Source of the DNA: Micromonospora saelicesensis
GTDB taxonomy: Bacteria > Actinomycetota > Actinomycetes > Mycobacteriales > Micromonosporaceae
Assembly: GCF_900091575.1 (NCBI RefSeq)
Contig: NZ_FMCR01000001.1
Span: forward strand, 186,001-250,000
Direction of reading: 5' to 3'
DNA length: 64,000 nt
Position 1 is the first letter of the stretch, and each line of letters opens with the position of its first letter. A model generated the notes under the pieces. It made no database searches and was not told where the DNA came from. It worked only from the letters and a program-made list of their open reading frames with translations. Below are positions 55,165 to 63,663 of the stretch, in pieces. Made by a program: the position numbers and the translations under genes.

Positions 55165-56451
55165 GTGAGCATCCACCGCCCCGCGCTCCTGACCGACCAC
55201 TACGAGCTGACCATGGTCAGCGCGGCACTGAAGGACGGCACCGCCGACCGCCGCTGTGTCTTCGAGGTGTTCAGCCGCCGGCTGCCCAGCGGCCGCCGGT
55301 ACGGCGTGGTCGCCGGGACGGCCCGGCTGATCGAGCTGATCCGCGACTTCCGGTTCGACCCCACCGAGGTCGAGTTCCTGCTGCGGACCGGGGTGGTCGA
55401 CGAGACGGCGGCGGCGTGGCTCACCGACTACCGCTTCACCGGCGACATCGACGGGTACGCCGAGGGTGAGCTGTTCTTCCCCGGTTCACCGATCCTCACC
55501 GTCTCCGGTGGCTTCGCCGAATGTGTGGTGCTGGAGACGCTGGCGCTGTCCGTGCTCAACCACGATTGCGCGGTGGCCGCCGCGGCGGCCCGGATGGTGA
55601 CCGCGGCGCGGGGCCGGACGCTGATCGAGATGGGGTCGCGTCGGGCACACGAGGAGGCGGCGGTGGCGGCGGCGCGGGCCGCGTACCTGGCCGGGTTCCG
55701 GTTCACGTCCAACCTCGCCGCCGGCGCGCGCTACGGCATCCCGACGGCGGGCACGGCGGCGCACGCGTTCACCCTGCTGCACGACGACGAGCGGGCGGCG
55801 TTCGCCTCGCAGGTCGCCACGCTGGGCAAGGACACCACGCTGCTGGTCGACACGTACGACATCAGCCAGGGCATCCGCAACGCCATCGCGGTGGCCGGGC
55901 CGGACCTGCGTGCGGTACGGATCGACTCCGGCGACCTCGCGGTGATCGCTCAGCAGTCCCGGGAGTTGCTCGACTCGCTGGGCGCCACCGAGACCAAGAT
56001 CATCGTCTCCGGCGACCTGGACGAGTACGCGATCGCCGCGCTGGCCGCCGAACCGGTGGACATGTACGGCGCCGGCACGGCCGTGGTCACCGGCTCCGGA
56101 GCACCGACCGCCGGGCTGGTCTACAAACTGGTCGAGGTCGAGGGACGGCCGGTGGTGAAGCGCTCCGAGCACAAGGCCACCATCGGCGGCCGGAAGGTCG
56201 CGGTCCGCCGGCACAAGCCGACCGGCACCGCCACCGAGGAGGTCATCGTCCCGCAGGGCGTTCCCGACCGGCAGCCCAACGACCGCCTGCTCCAGCAGTC
56301 GTACGTGGTCGCCGGTGAATCGGTGCCGCTGCCCACCCTCGACGAGTCACGGGAGCACCTGCGGGAGTGCCTGATCTCCATCCCGTGGGAGGGGCTGAAG
56401 CTCTCGGCCGGCGATCCGGCCGTGCCGGTCACCGTCGTACCCGCTGGCTGA
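55165..56451 (+). CDS. pncB: Nicotinate phosphoribosyltransferase
   Basis: A 428-residue enzyme that converts nicotinate and PRPP to nicotinate mononucleotide. It starts at GTG: LLTDHYELTMVSAAL, FEVFSRRLPSGRRYGVVAG, IEMGSRRAHEEAAVAAARAAYLAGF, GTAAHAFTLLHDDE, LLVDTYDISQGIRNAI, VRIDSGDL and VSGDLDEYAI. It is followed by pncA, giving a nicotinamide salvage pair. Confidence 0.96.
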   Translation: MSIHRPALLTDHYELTMVSAALKDGTADRRCVFEVFSRRLPSGRRYGVVAGTARLIELIRDFRFDPTEVEFLLRTGVVDETAAAWLTDYRFTGDIDGYAEGELFFPGSPILTVSGGFAECVVLETLALSVLNHDCAVAAAAARMVTAARGRTLIEMGSRRAHEEAAVAAARAAYLAGFRFTSNLAAGARYGIPTAGTAAHAFTLLHDDERAAFASQVATLGKDTTLLVDTYDISQGIRNAIAVAGPDLRAVRIDSGDLAVIAQQSRELLDSLGATETKIIVSGDLDEYAIAALAAEPVDMYGAGTAVVTGSGAPTAGLVYKLVEVEGRPVVKRSEHKATIGGRKVAVRRHKPTGTATEEVIVPQGVPDRQPNDRLLQQSYVVAGESVPLPTLDESREHLRECLISIPWEGLKLSAGDPAVPVTVVPAG

Positions 56452-56501
56452 GTCATCCCCGAGCGCCACCGACCGACCGTGCGGAGAGAGGAAACCCCCC
56501 G

Positions 56502-57083
56502 ATGGCGAACGCGCTGATCATCGTGGACGTGCAGAACGACTTCTGCGAGGGCGGCTCGCTGGCCGTCGCCGGCGGCGCAGGCGTGGCCGCCGGCATCTCC
56601 CGGTTACTCGCCGCCGAGCCGGACCGGTGGACGCACGTGGTCGCCACCAAGGACTACCACGTCGACCCGGGTGCCCACTTCGGCGATCCGCCGGACTTCG
56701 TGGAGTCCTGGCCCCGGCACTGCGTGGTCGGCACCACCGGTTCGGAGTTCCACCCGGAACTGGACACCGCCCGAGTCGAGGCGATCTTCCACAAGGGCGA
56801 GCACGCGGCGGCGTACTCCGGTTTCGAGGGGCATGCCGACGACGGCGAGTGCCTGGCCGACTGGCTGCGCCAGCGCGACGTGGACCGGGTCGACGTGGTC
56901 GGCATCGCCACGGACCACTGCGTCCGGGCGACCGCACTGGACGCCGCCCGGGAGGGTTTCGCCACCACCGTGCTGCTGGAGTTGACCGCCGCCGTCGCCC
57001 CGGCGACCACCGACGTGGCCCTGCGCGCGATGGAGGGCGCCGGGGTGATCATGCACGGCCAGCCTGTGATCAGGGCCGCATGA
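56502..57083 (+). CDS. pncA: Nicotinamidase
   Basis: A 193-residue isochorismatase-fold amidase that turns nicotinamide into nicotinate for PncB. The catalytic Asp is in IIVDVQNDFCEGG, the Lys in FHKGEHAAAYSGF, and the Cys in GIATDHCVRATALDA. Metal-ligand histidines are in TKDYHVDPGAHF. GAGAGAGG is upstream of the ATG. It is also the pyrazinamide-activating enzyme type. Confidence 0.95.
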   Translation: MANALIIVDVQNDFCEGGSLAVAGGAGVAAGISRLLAAEPDRWTHVVATKDYHVDPGAHFGDPPDFVESWPRHCVVGTTGSEFHPELDTARVEAIFHKGEHAAAYSGFEGHADDGECLADWLRQRDVDRVDVVGIATDHCVRATALDAAREGFATTVLLELTAAVAPATTDVALRAMEGAGVIMHGQPVIRAA

Positions 57084-57147
57084 GGCGCTAATTGGTTGGC
57101 CAAGGGGCCGCCGCCGGTCGAGGATGTCGCCGGAGGTACGGACCCAC

Positions 57148-58371
57148 GTGAACATGAAGCCTTACCGGCGGGCGCTCGCCCTGCCCGGCCTGCGGTCGCT
57201 GCTACTGGTTGCCGTCCTCGCCCGCATCCCGCTCACCGCGACCGGGGTGACGCTGACCTTCCACGTGGTGCTCGATCTTGATCGGGGCTACGGCGCGGCC
57301 GGCCTGGTGGGTGCGGCGGTCACCGTGGGCGCGGCGATCGGCGGGCCGCTGCTCGGCCGACTCGTGGACCGGCGAGGACTGCGCCCGGTCCTGGTGCTCA
57401 CCGCCATCGCCGAGGCGATCTTCTGGACCACCGCGCCGTCGCTGACGTACCCCGTGCTCCTGCCGGCCGCCTTCGTGGCCGGCTCCCTGGCCCTACCCAT
57501 CTTCTCCGTGGTCCGTCAGTCGATCGCCGCGCTGGTCCCCGAGGACCAACGCCGCCCGGCCTACGCACTGGACTCGATGTCGGTGGAGCTGTCCTTCATG
57601 ATCGGCCCGGCGTTGGCAGTGGCCCTGGTCACCGCTATCTCCGCGCAGACCACCATGTATCTGGTCGGTGGCGGCATCGTCGCCGCCGGGATCGCCCTGT
57701 GGGTGGTCAACCCACCGATCCGGGAGGCCACCGAGCCCACCGGCCCACAACGCCGCGTGCCGCGCCGGGAGTGGCTGAGCCCCCGACTGCTCGCCATCCT
57801 TGCGCTCAGCGCCGCCGCGACCCTGGTGCTCGGGGGCACCGACGTGGCGGTGGTCGCCGTCCTGCGGGCCAGCGGCGAGGTCGGGTGGACCGGCGCGGTG
57901 CTGGCCATCTGGGCGGTCGCCTCGCTGGCCGGCGGTTTCGCGTACGGAGCCGTGCACCGCTCCTTCTCCCCGCTGGCGCTGACCGCCGCACTGGCCCTGT
58001 GCACCATTCCGGTGGGGCTGGGTGGTGCGCACTGGTGGCTGCTGTGCCTGGCGCTGATCCCCGCCGGCGCGCTCTGCGCGCCGACCATCGCGGCCGGCTC
58101 GGACGCGGTCAGCCGCCTGGTTCCGGCCGAGGTACGCGGTGAGGCGATGGGTCTGCACGGCTCCGCGGTCACCGTCGGCATCGCGGTCGGCGCACCACTC
58201 GCCGGCGCGGTGATCGACGCCAGCGCGCCACTCTGGGGTTTCGTGGTGACCGGTGCGCTCGGCGCGCTGGTCACCCTTGTGGTGCTCCCGATCGAGCTGC
58301 GCCGCCGCCGCATCGCCCAAGCGGCCACCCCGCCGCCCGCCGAGGCCGACCTCGCCCCCGCCGCCCACTGA
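57148..58371 (+). CDS. MFS transporter
   Basis: A 407-residue twelve-helix major facilitator. The GTG at 57148 has GGAGG 11 bases upstream; ATGs at 57124 and 57154 are alternatives. The loop 2-3 motif is GGPLLGRLVDRRGLRP and an internal SVVRQSIAALVPEDQRRPAYALDSMSVELSFMIGPA is typical of drug:H+ antiporter-like members. It could be cotranscribed with pncB-pncA, but the substrate is unknown. Confidence 0.85.
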   Translation: MNMKPYRRALALPGLRSLLLVAVLARIPLTATGVTLTFHVVLDLDRGYGAAGLVGAAVTVGAAIGGPLLGRLVDRRGLRPVLVLTAIAEAIFWTTAPSLTYPVLLPAAFVAGSLALPIFSVVRQSIAALVPEDQRRPAYALDSMSVELSFMIGPALAVALVTAISAQTTMYLVGGGIVAAGIALWVVNPPIREATEPTGPQRRVPRREWLSPRLLAILALSAAATLVLGGTDVAVVAVLRASGEVGWTGAVLAIWAVASLAGGFAYGAVHRSFSPLALTAALALCTIPVGLGGAHWWLLCLALIPAGALCAPTIAAGSDAVSRLVPAEVRGEAMGLHGSAVTVGIAVGAPLAGAVIDASAPLWGFVVTGALGALVTLVVLPIELRRRRIAQAATPPPAEADLAPAAH

Positions 58372-58520
58372 CGACCCCGCCGTCGCGCGAAGCTGAAGGT
58401 CGGCGTCCCTGACCGGTCGCTCGCTGCGCTGTCCAACGCGGCCGTGGAGCCGCGCCGAACGGCCTGCGTTAACGACCTGCGAAGCAGCCTGCGCTGGCTC
58501 GCGCTGCACTGGGACAGGGC

Positions 58521-58580
58521 GCACCGCACTGCACCGCACTGCACCGCACCGCACCGCACTGCACCGCACCGCACCGCACC
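58521..58580. repeat. Pentanucleotide satellite (GCACC/GCACT)x12
   Basis: Twelve uninterrupted 5-base units, GCACC or GCACT, extend across 60 bases between the MFS gene and ctaD. A multiple of five does not keep a reading frame, so it is likely non-coding. Confidence 0.9.
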
Positions 58581-58668
58581 GCGGCATGCTGGTCTGCCGG
58601 AACAACGCATTGCCACACCGGTAGGCGATCCACCTCGACCGCCCGAGACGGCACACATGCTCCTGGCA

Positions 58669-58708
58669 GATATACCTGTGAGGCATATTTATGACTCACA
58701 GGTATATC
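58669..58708. promoter_or_regulatory. AT-rich inverted-repeat operator candidate
   Basis: Exact 14-base arms (GATATACCTGTGAG and CTCACAGGTATATC) flank a 12-base AT-rich spacer. Each arm with its neighbour bases reads ATATACCTGTGAGnCAT, so it looks like two copies of a protein-binding site facing each other. PadR-type regulators bind sites with ATAT.CCT...AGG-like ends; no regulator gene is adjacent. Confidence 0.5.
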
Positions 58709-58943
58709 GCTCGTCAGCACTACCGTCACCTGGAGATCCGGCCACGCCGGTGCCACGCGGGCCCGGCCGGCAGAGCCGAGCGGACCCAGCCGAAGCAAGC
58801 CAACCGGCCGGACCAGGCCAGGGCTAGACGGACCCAAGCCGGACTGGCCGAGTCAGGCCGGCCCGGCGGACTAGAGCCGGGGCCATACAGCCGTCAGGGT
58901 CATCAGGGAATGCCCCGCAGCCCAGCCGCGCCAGGCCAGGACC

Positions 58944-59047
58944 GAGTCAGGCCGGGCAGGGCGAGGCTGGGCGGGGTGGCCCGAGCCAGGCTGGGCGGGG
59001 CTGGGCGGGGTGGCCGAGCCAGGCCGGGCAGGGCGGGGCGGCGGAAC
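58944..59047. repeat. G-rich imperfect tandem repeats
   Basis: About three imperfect copies of a roughly 32-base unit (GGGCGGGGTGGCC.GAGCCAGG core) with many GGG tracts on the plus strand, able in principle to form G-quadruplexes. They lie downstream of ctaD. Confidence 0.7.
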
Positions 59048-59129
59048 TGCGGTAGACAGCCCGCCGGTGAGCGATGCGGAGCGGCTGGAACGCGGCGAGA
59101 CGCGCGAGCGACAGTGGGCTGGACATGGC

Positions 59130-59170
59130 GACGGGCGCCGCTCCCGGTGTCCCGGGGGGCGGCGCCCGTC
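59130..59170 (-). terminator. Hairpin terminator after ctaD
   Basis: A 12-bp stem (GACGGGCGCCGC with GCGGCGCCCGTC) with a 17-base GC-rich loop begins 19 bases past the ctaD stop on the minus strand. Confidence 0.7.
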
Positions 59171-59189
59171 GTACTGCTGAGCTTGAGCG

Positions 59190-60950
59190 TCAGTGCCGGT
59201 CGGCGTCGCTCGCGGTGTCCTCGCGGTAGCTGGCTCCGCCGTCCGACTCGCTGGTGAGCGGCTTGGCGCCACCCTCCGGCGGGCCGGCCAGGCTCTGGCC
59301 ACCGGCCGCCAGCTCCGGGAACTTCGCGTCGAACGCCGGCCGCTCGGAGCGGATCCGCGGCATCCGGTCGAAGTTGCGCAGCGGCGGCGGGCTGCTGGTC
59401 GCCCACTCCAGCGAGTTGCCGTGACCCCAGGGGTCGTTCACCTCGACCACGGGGCCGGTCTTGTACGACTTCCAGCAGTTGTAGATGAACGGCAGCGTGG
59501 AGATACCGGTGATGAACGCGCCGATCGTGGAGATCGTGTTCAGCGTGGTGAAGCCGTCGCTGGGCAGGTAGTCGGCGTACCGACGGGGCATGCCCTCGTT
59601 GCCGAGCCAGTGCTGCACCAGGAACGTGGTGTGGAAGCCGATCATGGTGAGCCAGAAGTGCACCTTGCCCAGGCGCTCGTCGAGCATCCGGCCGAACATC
59701 TTCGGGAACCAGAAGTAGATGCCCGCGAAGACCGCGAACACGATGGTGCCGAAGAGCACGTAGTGGAAGTGCGCCACCACGAAGTACGAGTCCGACACGT
59801 GGAAGTCGATCGGCGGGCTGGCCAGCAGCACACCGGTGAGACCACCGAAGAGGAAGGTGACCAGGAAGCCGACCGCCCAGAGCATGGGCGTCTCGAAGCT
59901 GATCTGGCCCCGCCACATGGTGCCGATCCAGTTGAAGAACTTCATACCGGTCGGCACGGCGATCAGGTAGCTCAGGAAGCTGAAGAACGGCAGCAGCACC
60001 TGGCCGGTGGCGAACATGTGGTGCGCCCAGACGCTCATGGAGAGCGCGGCGATCGCGACGGTCGCGGCGACCAGACCCTTGTAGCCGAAGATCGGCTTGC
60101 GGGAGAAGACCGGGATGACCTCGCTGATGATGCCGAAGAACGGCAACGCCACGATGTAGACCTCGGGGTGCCCGAAGAACCAGAACAGGTGCTGCCAGAG
60201 CATCGGCCCACCGGTTGCCGGGTCGTACACGTGCGCGCCGAGGATGCGGTCCGCGGCGAGCGCGAAGAGCGCGGCAGCCAGCAGCGGGAAGACCAGGATC
60301 ACCAGGAGGCTGGTGACCAGGATGTTCCACGTGAAGATCGGCATCCGGAACATGGTCATGCCGGGCGCGCGCAGGGTCAGCACCGTGGTGATCATGTTCA
60401 CGGCGCCGAGGATGGTGCCCAGGCCGGAGATGGCCAGACCCATGATCCACATGTTGGCGCCGACGCCCGGCGAGTGCTCGACGCTGCTCAGCGGCGCGTA
60501 CGCGAACCAGCCGAAGTCAGCGGCGCCACCCGGGGTGATGAATCCGGCGGTCGCCATCGTTCCGCCGAACAGGTACAGCCAGTAGGCGAAGCTGTTCAGA
60601 CGGGGGAAGGAGACGTCGGGCGCGCCGATCTGGATCGGCACGATGTAGTTCGCGAACGCGAACACGATCGGCGTCGCGAAGAACAGCAACATGATCGTGC
60701 CGTGCATCGTGAAGAGCTGGTTGTACTGCTCGGGCGACAGGAACTGCAGCCCGGGTCGCGCCAGCTCAGCACGCATGACCAGGGCCATCAGGCCACCGAT
60801 CATGAAGAACACGAACGCGGTGACCATGTACATGATCCCGATTTGCTTCGCGTCCGTGGTTCGCAGCAGCCGCGCGATGGCCGACCCCTTGACCGGCTCC
60901 CGGACCGGCCAGGGCCGGGTCACGACCGGCTTGGGTGCGACGGTGGTCAC
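59190..60950 (-). CDS. ctaD: Cytochrome c oxidase subunit I (aa3 type)
   Basis: A 586-residue membrane protein with 12 helices, the catalytic subunit of the respiratory oxidase. The GTG at 60950 has GGAGG six bases upstream and starts before [15 protein letters not shown]. Heme/copper ligand histidines lie in [26 protein letters not shown] (cross-linked His-Tyr pair), [11 protein letters not shown] and [30 protein letters not shown] C-terminal text ([24 protein letters not shown]) is typical. About 60 disordered residues close the protein. Other oxidase subunits are not in the window. Confidence 0.96.
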   Translation of the reverse strand: MTTVAPKPVVTRPWPVREPVKGSAIARLLRTTDAKQIGIMYMVTAFVFFMIGGLMALVMRAELARPGLQFLSPEQYNQLFTMHGTIMLLFFATPIVFAFANYIVPIQIGAPDVSFPRLNSFAYWLYLFGGTMATAGFITPGGAADFGWFAYAPLSSVEHSPGVGANMWIMGLAISGLGTILGAVNMITTVLTLRAPGMTMFRMPIFTWNILVTSLLVILVFPLLAAALFALAADRILGAHVYDPATGGPMLWQHLFWFFGHPEVYIVALPFFGIISEVIPVFSRKPIFGYKGLVAATVAIAALSMSVWAHHMFATGQVLLPFFSFLSYLIAVPTGMKFFNWIGTMWRGQISFETPMLWAVGFLVTFLFGGLTGVLLASPPIDFHVSDSYFVVAHFHYVLFGTIVFAVFAGIYFWFPKMFGRMLDERLGKVHFWLTMIGFHTTFLVQHWLGNEGMPRRYADYLPSDGFTTLNTISTIGAFITGISTLPFIYNCWKSYKTGPVVEVNDPWGHGNSLEWATSSPPPLRNFDRMPRIRSERPAFDAKFPELAAGGQSLAGPPEGGAKPLTSESDGGASYREDTASDADRH

Positions 60951-61080
60951 GAGTGGCCTCCGGTTCTCGGTTGTCCCGCTCGGCACACGCTGGTTATCGG
61001 CGGGCCGTCATCCGCAAGGAGGATAGTCCCCGGCAGGTCGCAGCGCCGCGTGGGGTGGCGTGACACGATCTACTACGGGC

Positions 61081-62187
61081 CTACAGCGGGCCGAGCAGGA
61101 GCCGGTAGTGCTCCCCGAAGATCCGGTCGCCGCGTCCGCGCAGCAGCGGGTCACGCAGCGCCGGCGGCACGTCCCTGGTCCGGTTGCGGTCCCGGGTCCG
61201 GTCCCGCACCCATCGGGTACGCGGACGGCGACGACTCTCGTACGCCACGAGCGCCGCCTCCACGCTGTTGGCGGCGCGTAGCGACTCGGCCAGCACCACG
61301 GCGTCCTCCAGGGCCATGGCCGCACCCTGCGACAGTGTCGGCGCGGTGGCGTGCGCGGCGTCGCCGACCAGCAGGACACGCCCCCGGTACCAGCGGCCCA
61401 ACTCCACCTCGTCGGTGATCCCGACGCGCACCTCGTCGAGGGCCGACAGCACCTCGGGTACCGGGCCGCGGTAGTCGGCGAAGAGGTCCCGCAGCCGGGC
61501 CAGCGGGTCGGCGGGTTCCTCGGTGCCGGCCTCGTCGGCGTAGAGGTGCAGCCGCCCGGCGCCGATCGGCACCATCAGGAACCCGGAGCGCTGGCCGAGC
61601 AGTGCGGTCCACTCCGTGACCGGTGGACCGTCGCGCAGGACAGCCCGGTAGACCACCTGCCCGACCGGGCGTGGCGGCCCACCGAGCGCGGCCAGGGCGC
61701 GGACCGAGGAGCGTGGCCCGTCGGCGCCGATGACCAGGTCGTACTCCGTGGTGGTGCCGTCGGTGAAGGTGACGCCGACCGCGCCCGGGAGGAGGTCCAG
61801 GGTGCGGACCTCGGCGCCGTGCCGGACGGCGCCGCCGGCACCGCTGAGCAGCACCCGGTGCAGGTCGGCCCGGGGTAGCGCCCGGCACTCGCCGACGCCG
61901 GTCCAGAGGGCGTCGAGGTCGACCTCGCAGAGTTGCACGCCCGCAGCGTCGAAGAACCGCTGCCGGCGGATCACCTGCCCGATCGGCCGGACCGGGTCGT
62001 GCAGGTCGAGCCGGTGCAGCGCGCGGGCGGCGTTGCCGGGCAGGTAGAGACCGGTCTCGGTGGACTCCCCCGGCGGCAGCTTGTCGGTGACGTCGGGCCG
62101 GAAGCCTGCCAGGCGCAGCGCCCGGGCTACGGCCAGGCCGGCGATGCCCGCGCCGACGACGAGGATGCGCAGGGGGGAGCCACCCAT
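61081..62187 (-). CDS. FAD-dependent monooxygenase (PHBH-like)
   Basis: A 368-residue flavoprotein. The ATG at 62187 gives MGGSPLRILVVGAGIAGLAVARAL, the Rossmann FAD motif (GxGxxG). The DG motif is DLVIGADGPRSSVRALA and the second FAD motif is GRVLLVGDAAHATAPTLSQGAAMALEDAVVLAE. Substrate unknown; family members hydroxylate aromatic or polyketide compounds. It lies alone between ctaD and the glucanase. Confidence 0.88.
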   Translation of the reverse strand: MGGSPLRILVVGAGIAGLAVARALRLAGFRPDVTDKLPPGESTETGLYLPGNAARALHRLDLHDPVRPIGQVIRRQRFFDAAGVQLCEVDLDALWTGVGECRALPRADLHRVLLSGAGGAVRHGAEVRTLDLLPGAVGVTFTDGTTTEYDLVIGADGPRSSVRALAALGGPPRPVGQVVYRAVLRDGPPVTEWTALLGQRSGFLMVPIGAGRLHLYADEAGTEEPADPLARLRDLFADYRGPVPEVLSALDEVRVGITDEVELGRWYRGRVLLVGDAAHATAPTLSQGAAMALEDAVVLAESLRAANSVEAALVAYESRRRPRTRWVRDRTRDRNRTRDVPPALRDPLLRGRGDRIFGEHYRLLLGPL

Positions 62188-62422
62188 GGTGGTGTACGCC
62201 TCCGGAGGGGGAGCGGCACGCGTTGGAGGCAACACGCTACTCGGAGCGATCGACGCACACCAGGCCCAATCGGCCCGCACGCCGCCGCTCGTCGGTGACC
62301 CGCGCCGCTCGGCTGGCCGTCCGCGGCCAGCCGTCCGGCGGGAGATGGCAATCCTCACAATTCACCAGTTCGACCCGTACGGTTGCGCGTCAGTTTCAGA
62401 CATGTAAATGTGTCGTTGAGCG

Positions 62423-62436
62423 TGGGAGCGCTCCCG
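62423..62436. promoter_or_regulatory. CebR-like operator before the glucanase gene
   Basis: TGGGAGCGCTCCCG differs from the Streptomyces CebR box (TGGGAGCGCTCCCA) by one base; the inner GGGAGCGCTCCC is an exact palindrome. It ends 50 bases before the glucanase start. Repression relieved by cello-oligosaccharide is the known mode of that LacI-family regulator. Confidence 0.6.
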
Positions 62437-62486
62437 CACTGCCCCACCACATCCGGCGCCCGGCACGCGCCGAGTCAAGGAGTGTC

Positions 62487-63608
62487 ATGAAACGTCAACT
62501 TCGGGCCCTGGCCGCCGCCGGGTTGCTGGTCGCCAGTTCGCTGGTGGCAGTAGCCCTCGGCGGCAGCGCCTCCGCCGACACCCAGATCTGCGAACAGTAC
62601 GGCTCGACCGTCATCGGGGGCCGCTACGTGGTGCAGAACAACCGCTGGGGCACCACCGCCCAGCAGTGCATCAACGCCACCAACAACGGCTTCGAGATCA
62701 CCACCCTGAACGGCAGCAGCCCCACCAACGGGGCGCCCACGGCGTACCCCTCGGTGTTCTTCGGTTGTCACTACACCAACTGCTCCCCCGGCACGAACCT
62801 GCCGATCCAGGTGAGCCAGATCAGCAGCGCCACCAGCAGCATCTCCTACCGCTACGTCAGCGGCGCCACCTACAACGCGTCGTACGACATCTGGCTGGAC
62901 CCGTCGCCCAAGCGGGACGGGGTGAACCAGATGGAGATCATGATCTGGCTCAACCGGCAGGGTCCGATCCAGCCCATCGGCTCGGTCGTCGGCACCACCA
63001 ACCTGGCCGGCCGCACCTGGGAGGTCTGGCGGGGCAGCAACGGCTCCAACAACGTCATCTCCTACGTCGCGTCGTCGGCGATCTCCAGCCTGAACTTCAG
63101 CGTGCTGGACTTCATCAACGACACCCGCAACCGGGGCGCGATCACCAACTCCTGGTACCTGACCAGCATCCAGGCCGGCTTCGAGCCGTGGCAGGGCGGC
63201 GTCGGCCTGGCCGTGACGTCGTTCTCGGCCAACGTCAACGGCGGCGGCAACCCCACCACCCCGCCGCCGACCACCCCGCCGCCGGGCAATGCGGCCTGCG
63301 CGGTGAAGTACACGGCGAACTCGTGGAACAACGGGTTCACGGCCGACGTGCAGATCACCAACACCGGGTCCAGCGCGATCAACGGTTGGACGCTCACCTA
63401 CAGCCTGCCCAGCGGGCAGCAGGTCACCAACGCCTGGAACGCCACTGTGAGCCAGAGCGGCTCCACGGTGACCGCCCGCAACACCGGCCACAACGGGTCG
63501 GTCGCACCCGGCGGCACGGCAAGCTTCGGCTACCAGGGGACGCTGAGCGGCTCGTACTCGTCGCCGACCAGCTTCTCGCTCAACGGGGCCACCTGCTCCC
63601 GCTCCTGA
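62487..63608 (+). CDS. Secreted GH12 endoglucanase with CBM2
   Basis: A 373-residue secreted enzyme with AAGGAG ahead of the ATG. The signal peptide ends SASA before DTQICEQYGS. GH12 covers about residues 32-255, with nucleophile Glu150 in QMEIMIWLN and acid/base Glu233 in AGFEPWQGG. A Pro-Thr linker joins a C-terminal CBM2 (about 270-373, from ACAVKYTANSWNNGFTADVQITN to TCSRS) that binds crystalline cellulose. It fits beta-1,4-glucan or xyloglucan breakdown, together with the expansin at 17538-18527 and a CebR-like box. Confidence 0.93.
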   Translation: MKRQLRALAAAGLLVASSLVAVALGGSASADTQICEQYGSTVIGGRYVVQNNRWGTTAQQCINATNNGFEITTLNGSSPTNGAPTAYPSVFFGCHYTNCSPGTNLPIQVSQISSATSSISYRYVSGATYNASYDIWLDPSPKRDGVNQMEIMIWLNRQGPIQPIGSVVGTTNLAGRTWEVWRGSNGSNNVISYVASSAISSLNFSVLDFINDTRNRGAITNSWYLTSIQAGFEPWQGGVGLAVTSFSANVNGGGNPTTPPPTTPPPGNAACAVKYTANSWNNGFTADVQITNTGSSAINGWTLTYSLPSGQQVTNAWNATVSQSGSTVTARNTGHNGSVAPGGTASFGYQGTLSGSYSSPTSFSLNGATCSRS

Positions 63609-63614
63609 CCTGTC

Positions 63615-63646
63615 GTGGGGGCGCGACCATGCGGTCGCGCCCCCAC
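63615..63646. terminator. Bidirectional hairpin between glucanase and golvesin-domain genes
   Basis: A 14-bp perfect stem (GTGGGGGCGCGACC with GGTCGCGCCCCCAC) and a 4-base ATGC loop lie six bases after the glucanase stop and 18 bases before the end of the convergent gene. Confidence 0.75.
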
Positions 63647-63663
63647 CGCTCAGGAGATCAGGG

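Larger units (their letters stand above)
58372..59189. other. Gene-poor 818-base region with satellites and an AT-rich dyad
   Basis: No convincing gene was found; all open frames are low-complexity or use codons unlike the neighbours. It holds a pentanucleotide satellite (58521-58580), an AT-rich inverted repeat (58669-58708), G-rich imperfect repeats (58944-59047) and the ctaD terminator (59130-59170). Confidence 0.7.

Noticed and set aside
58469..59257. Long open frames in the gene-poor region (for example 58469-58837 and 58691-59257)
   Set aside because: They translate to low-complexity Arg/Gly/Pro or repeat-derived text, cross the satellites and terminator and have no recognisable domain.
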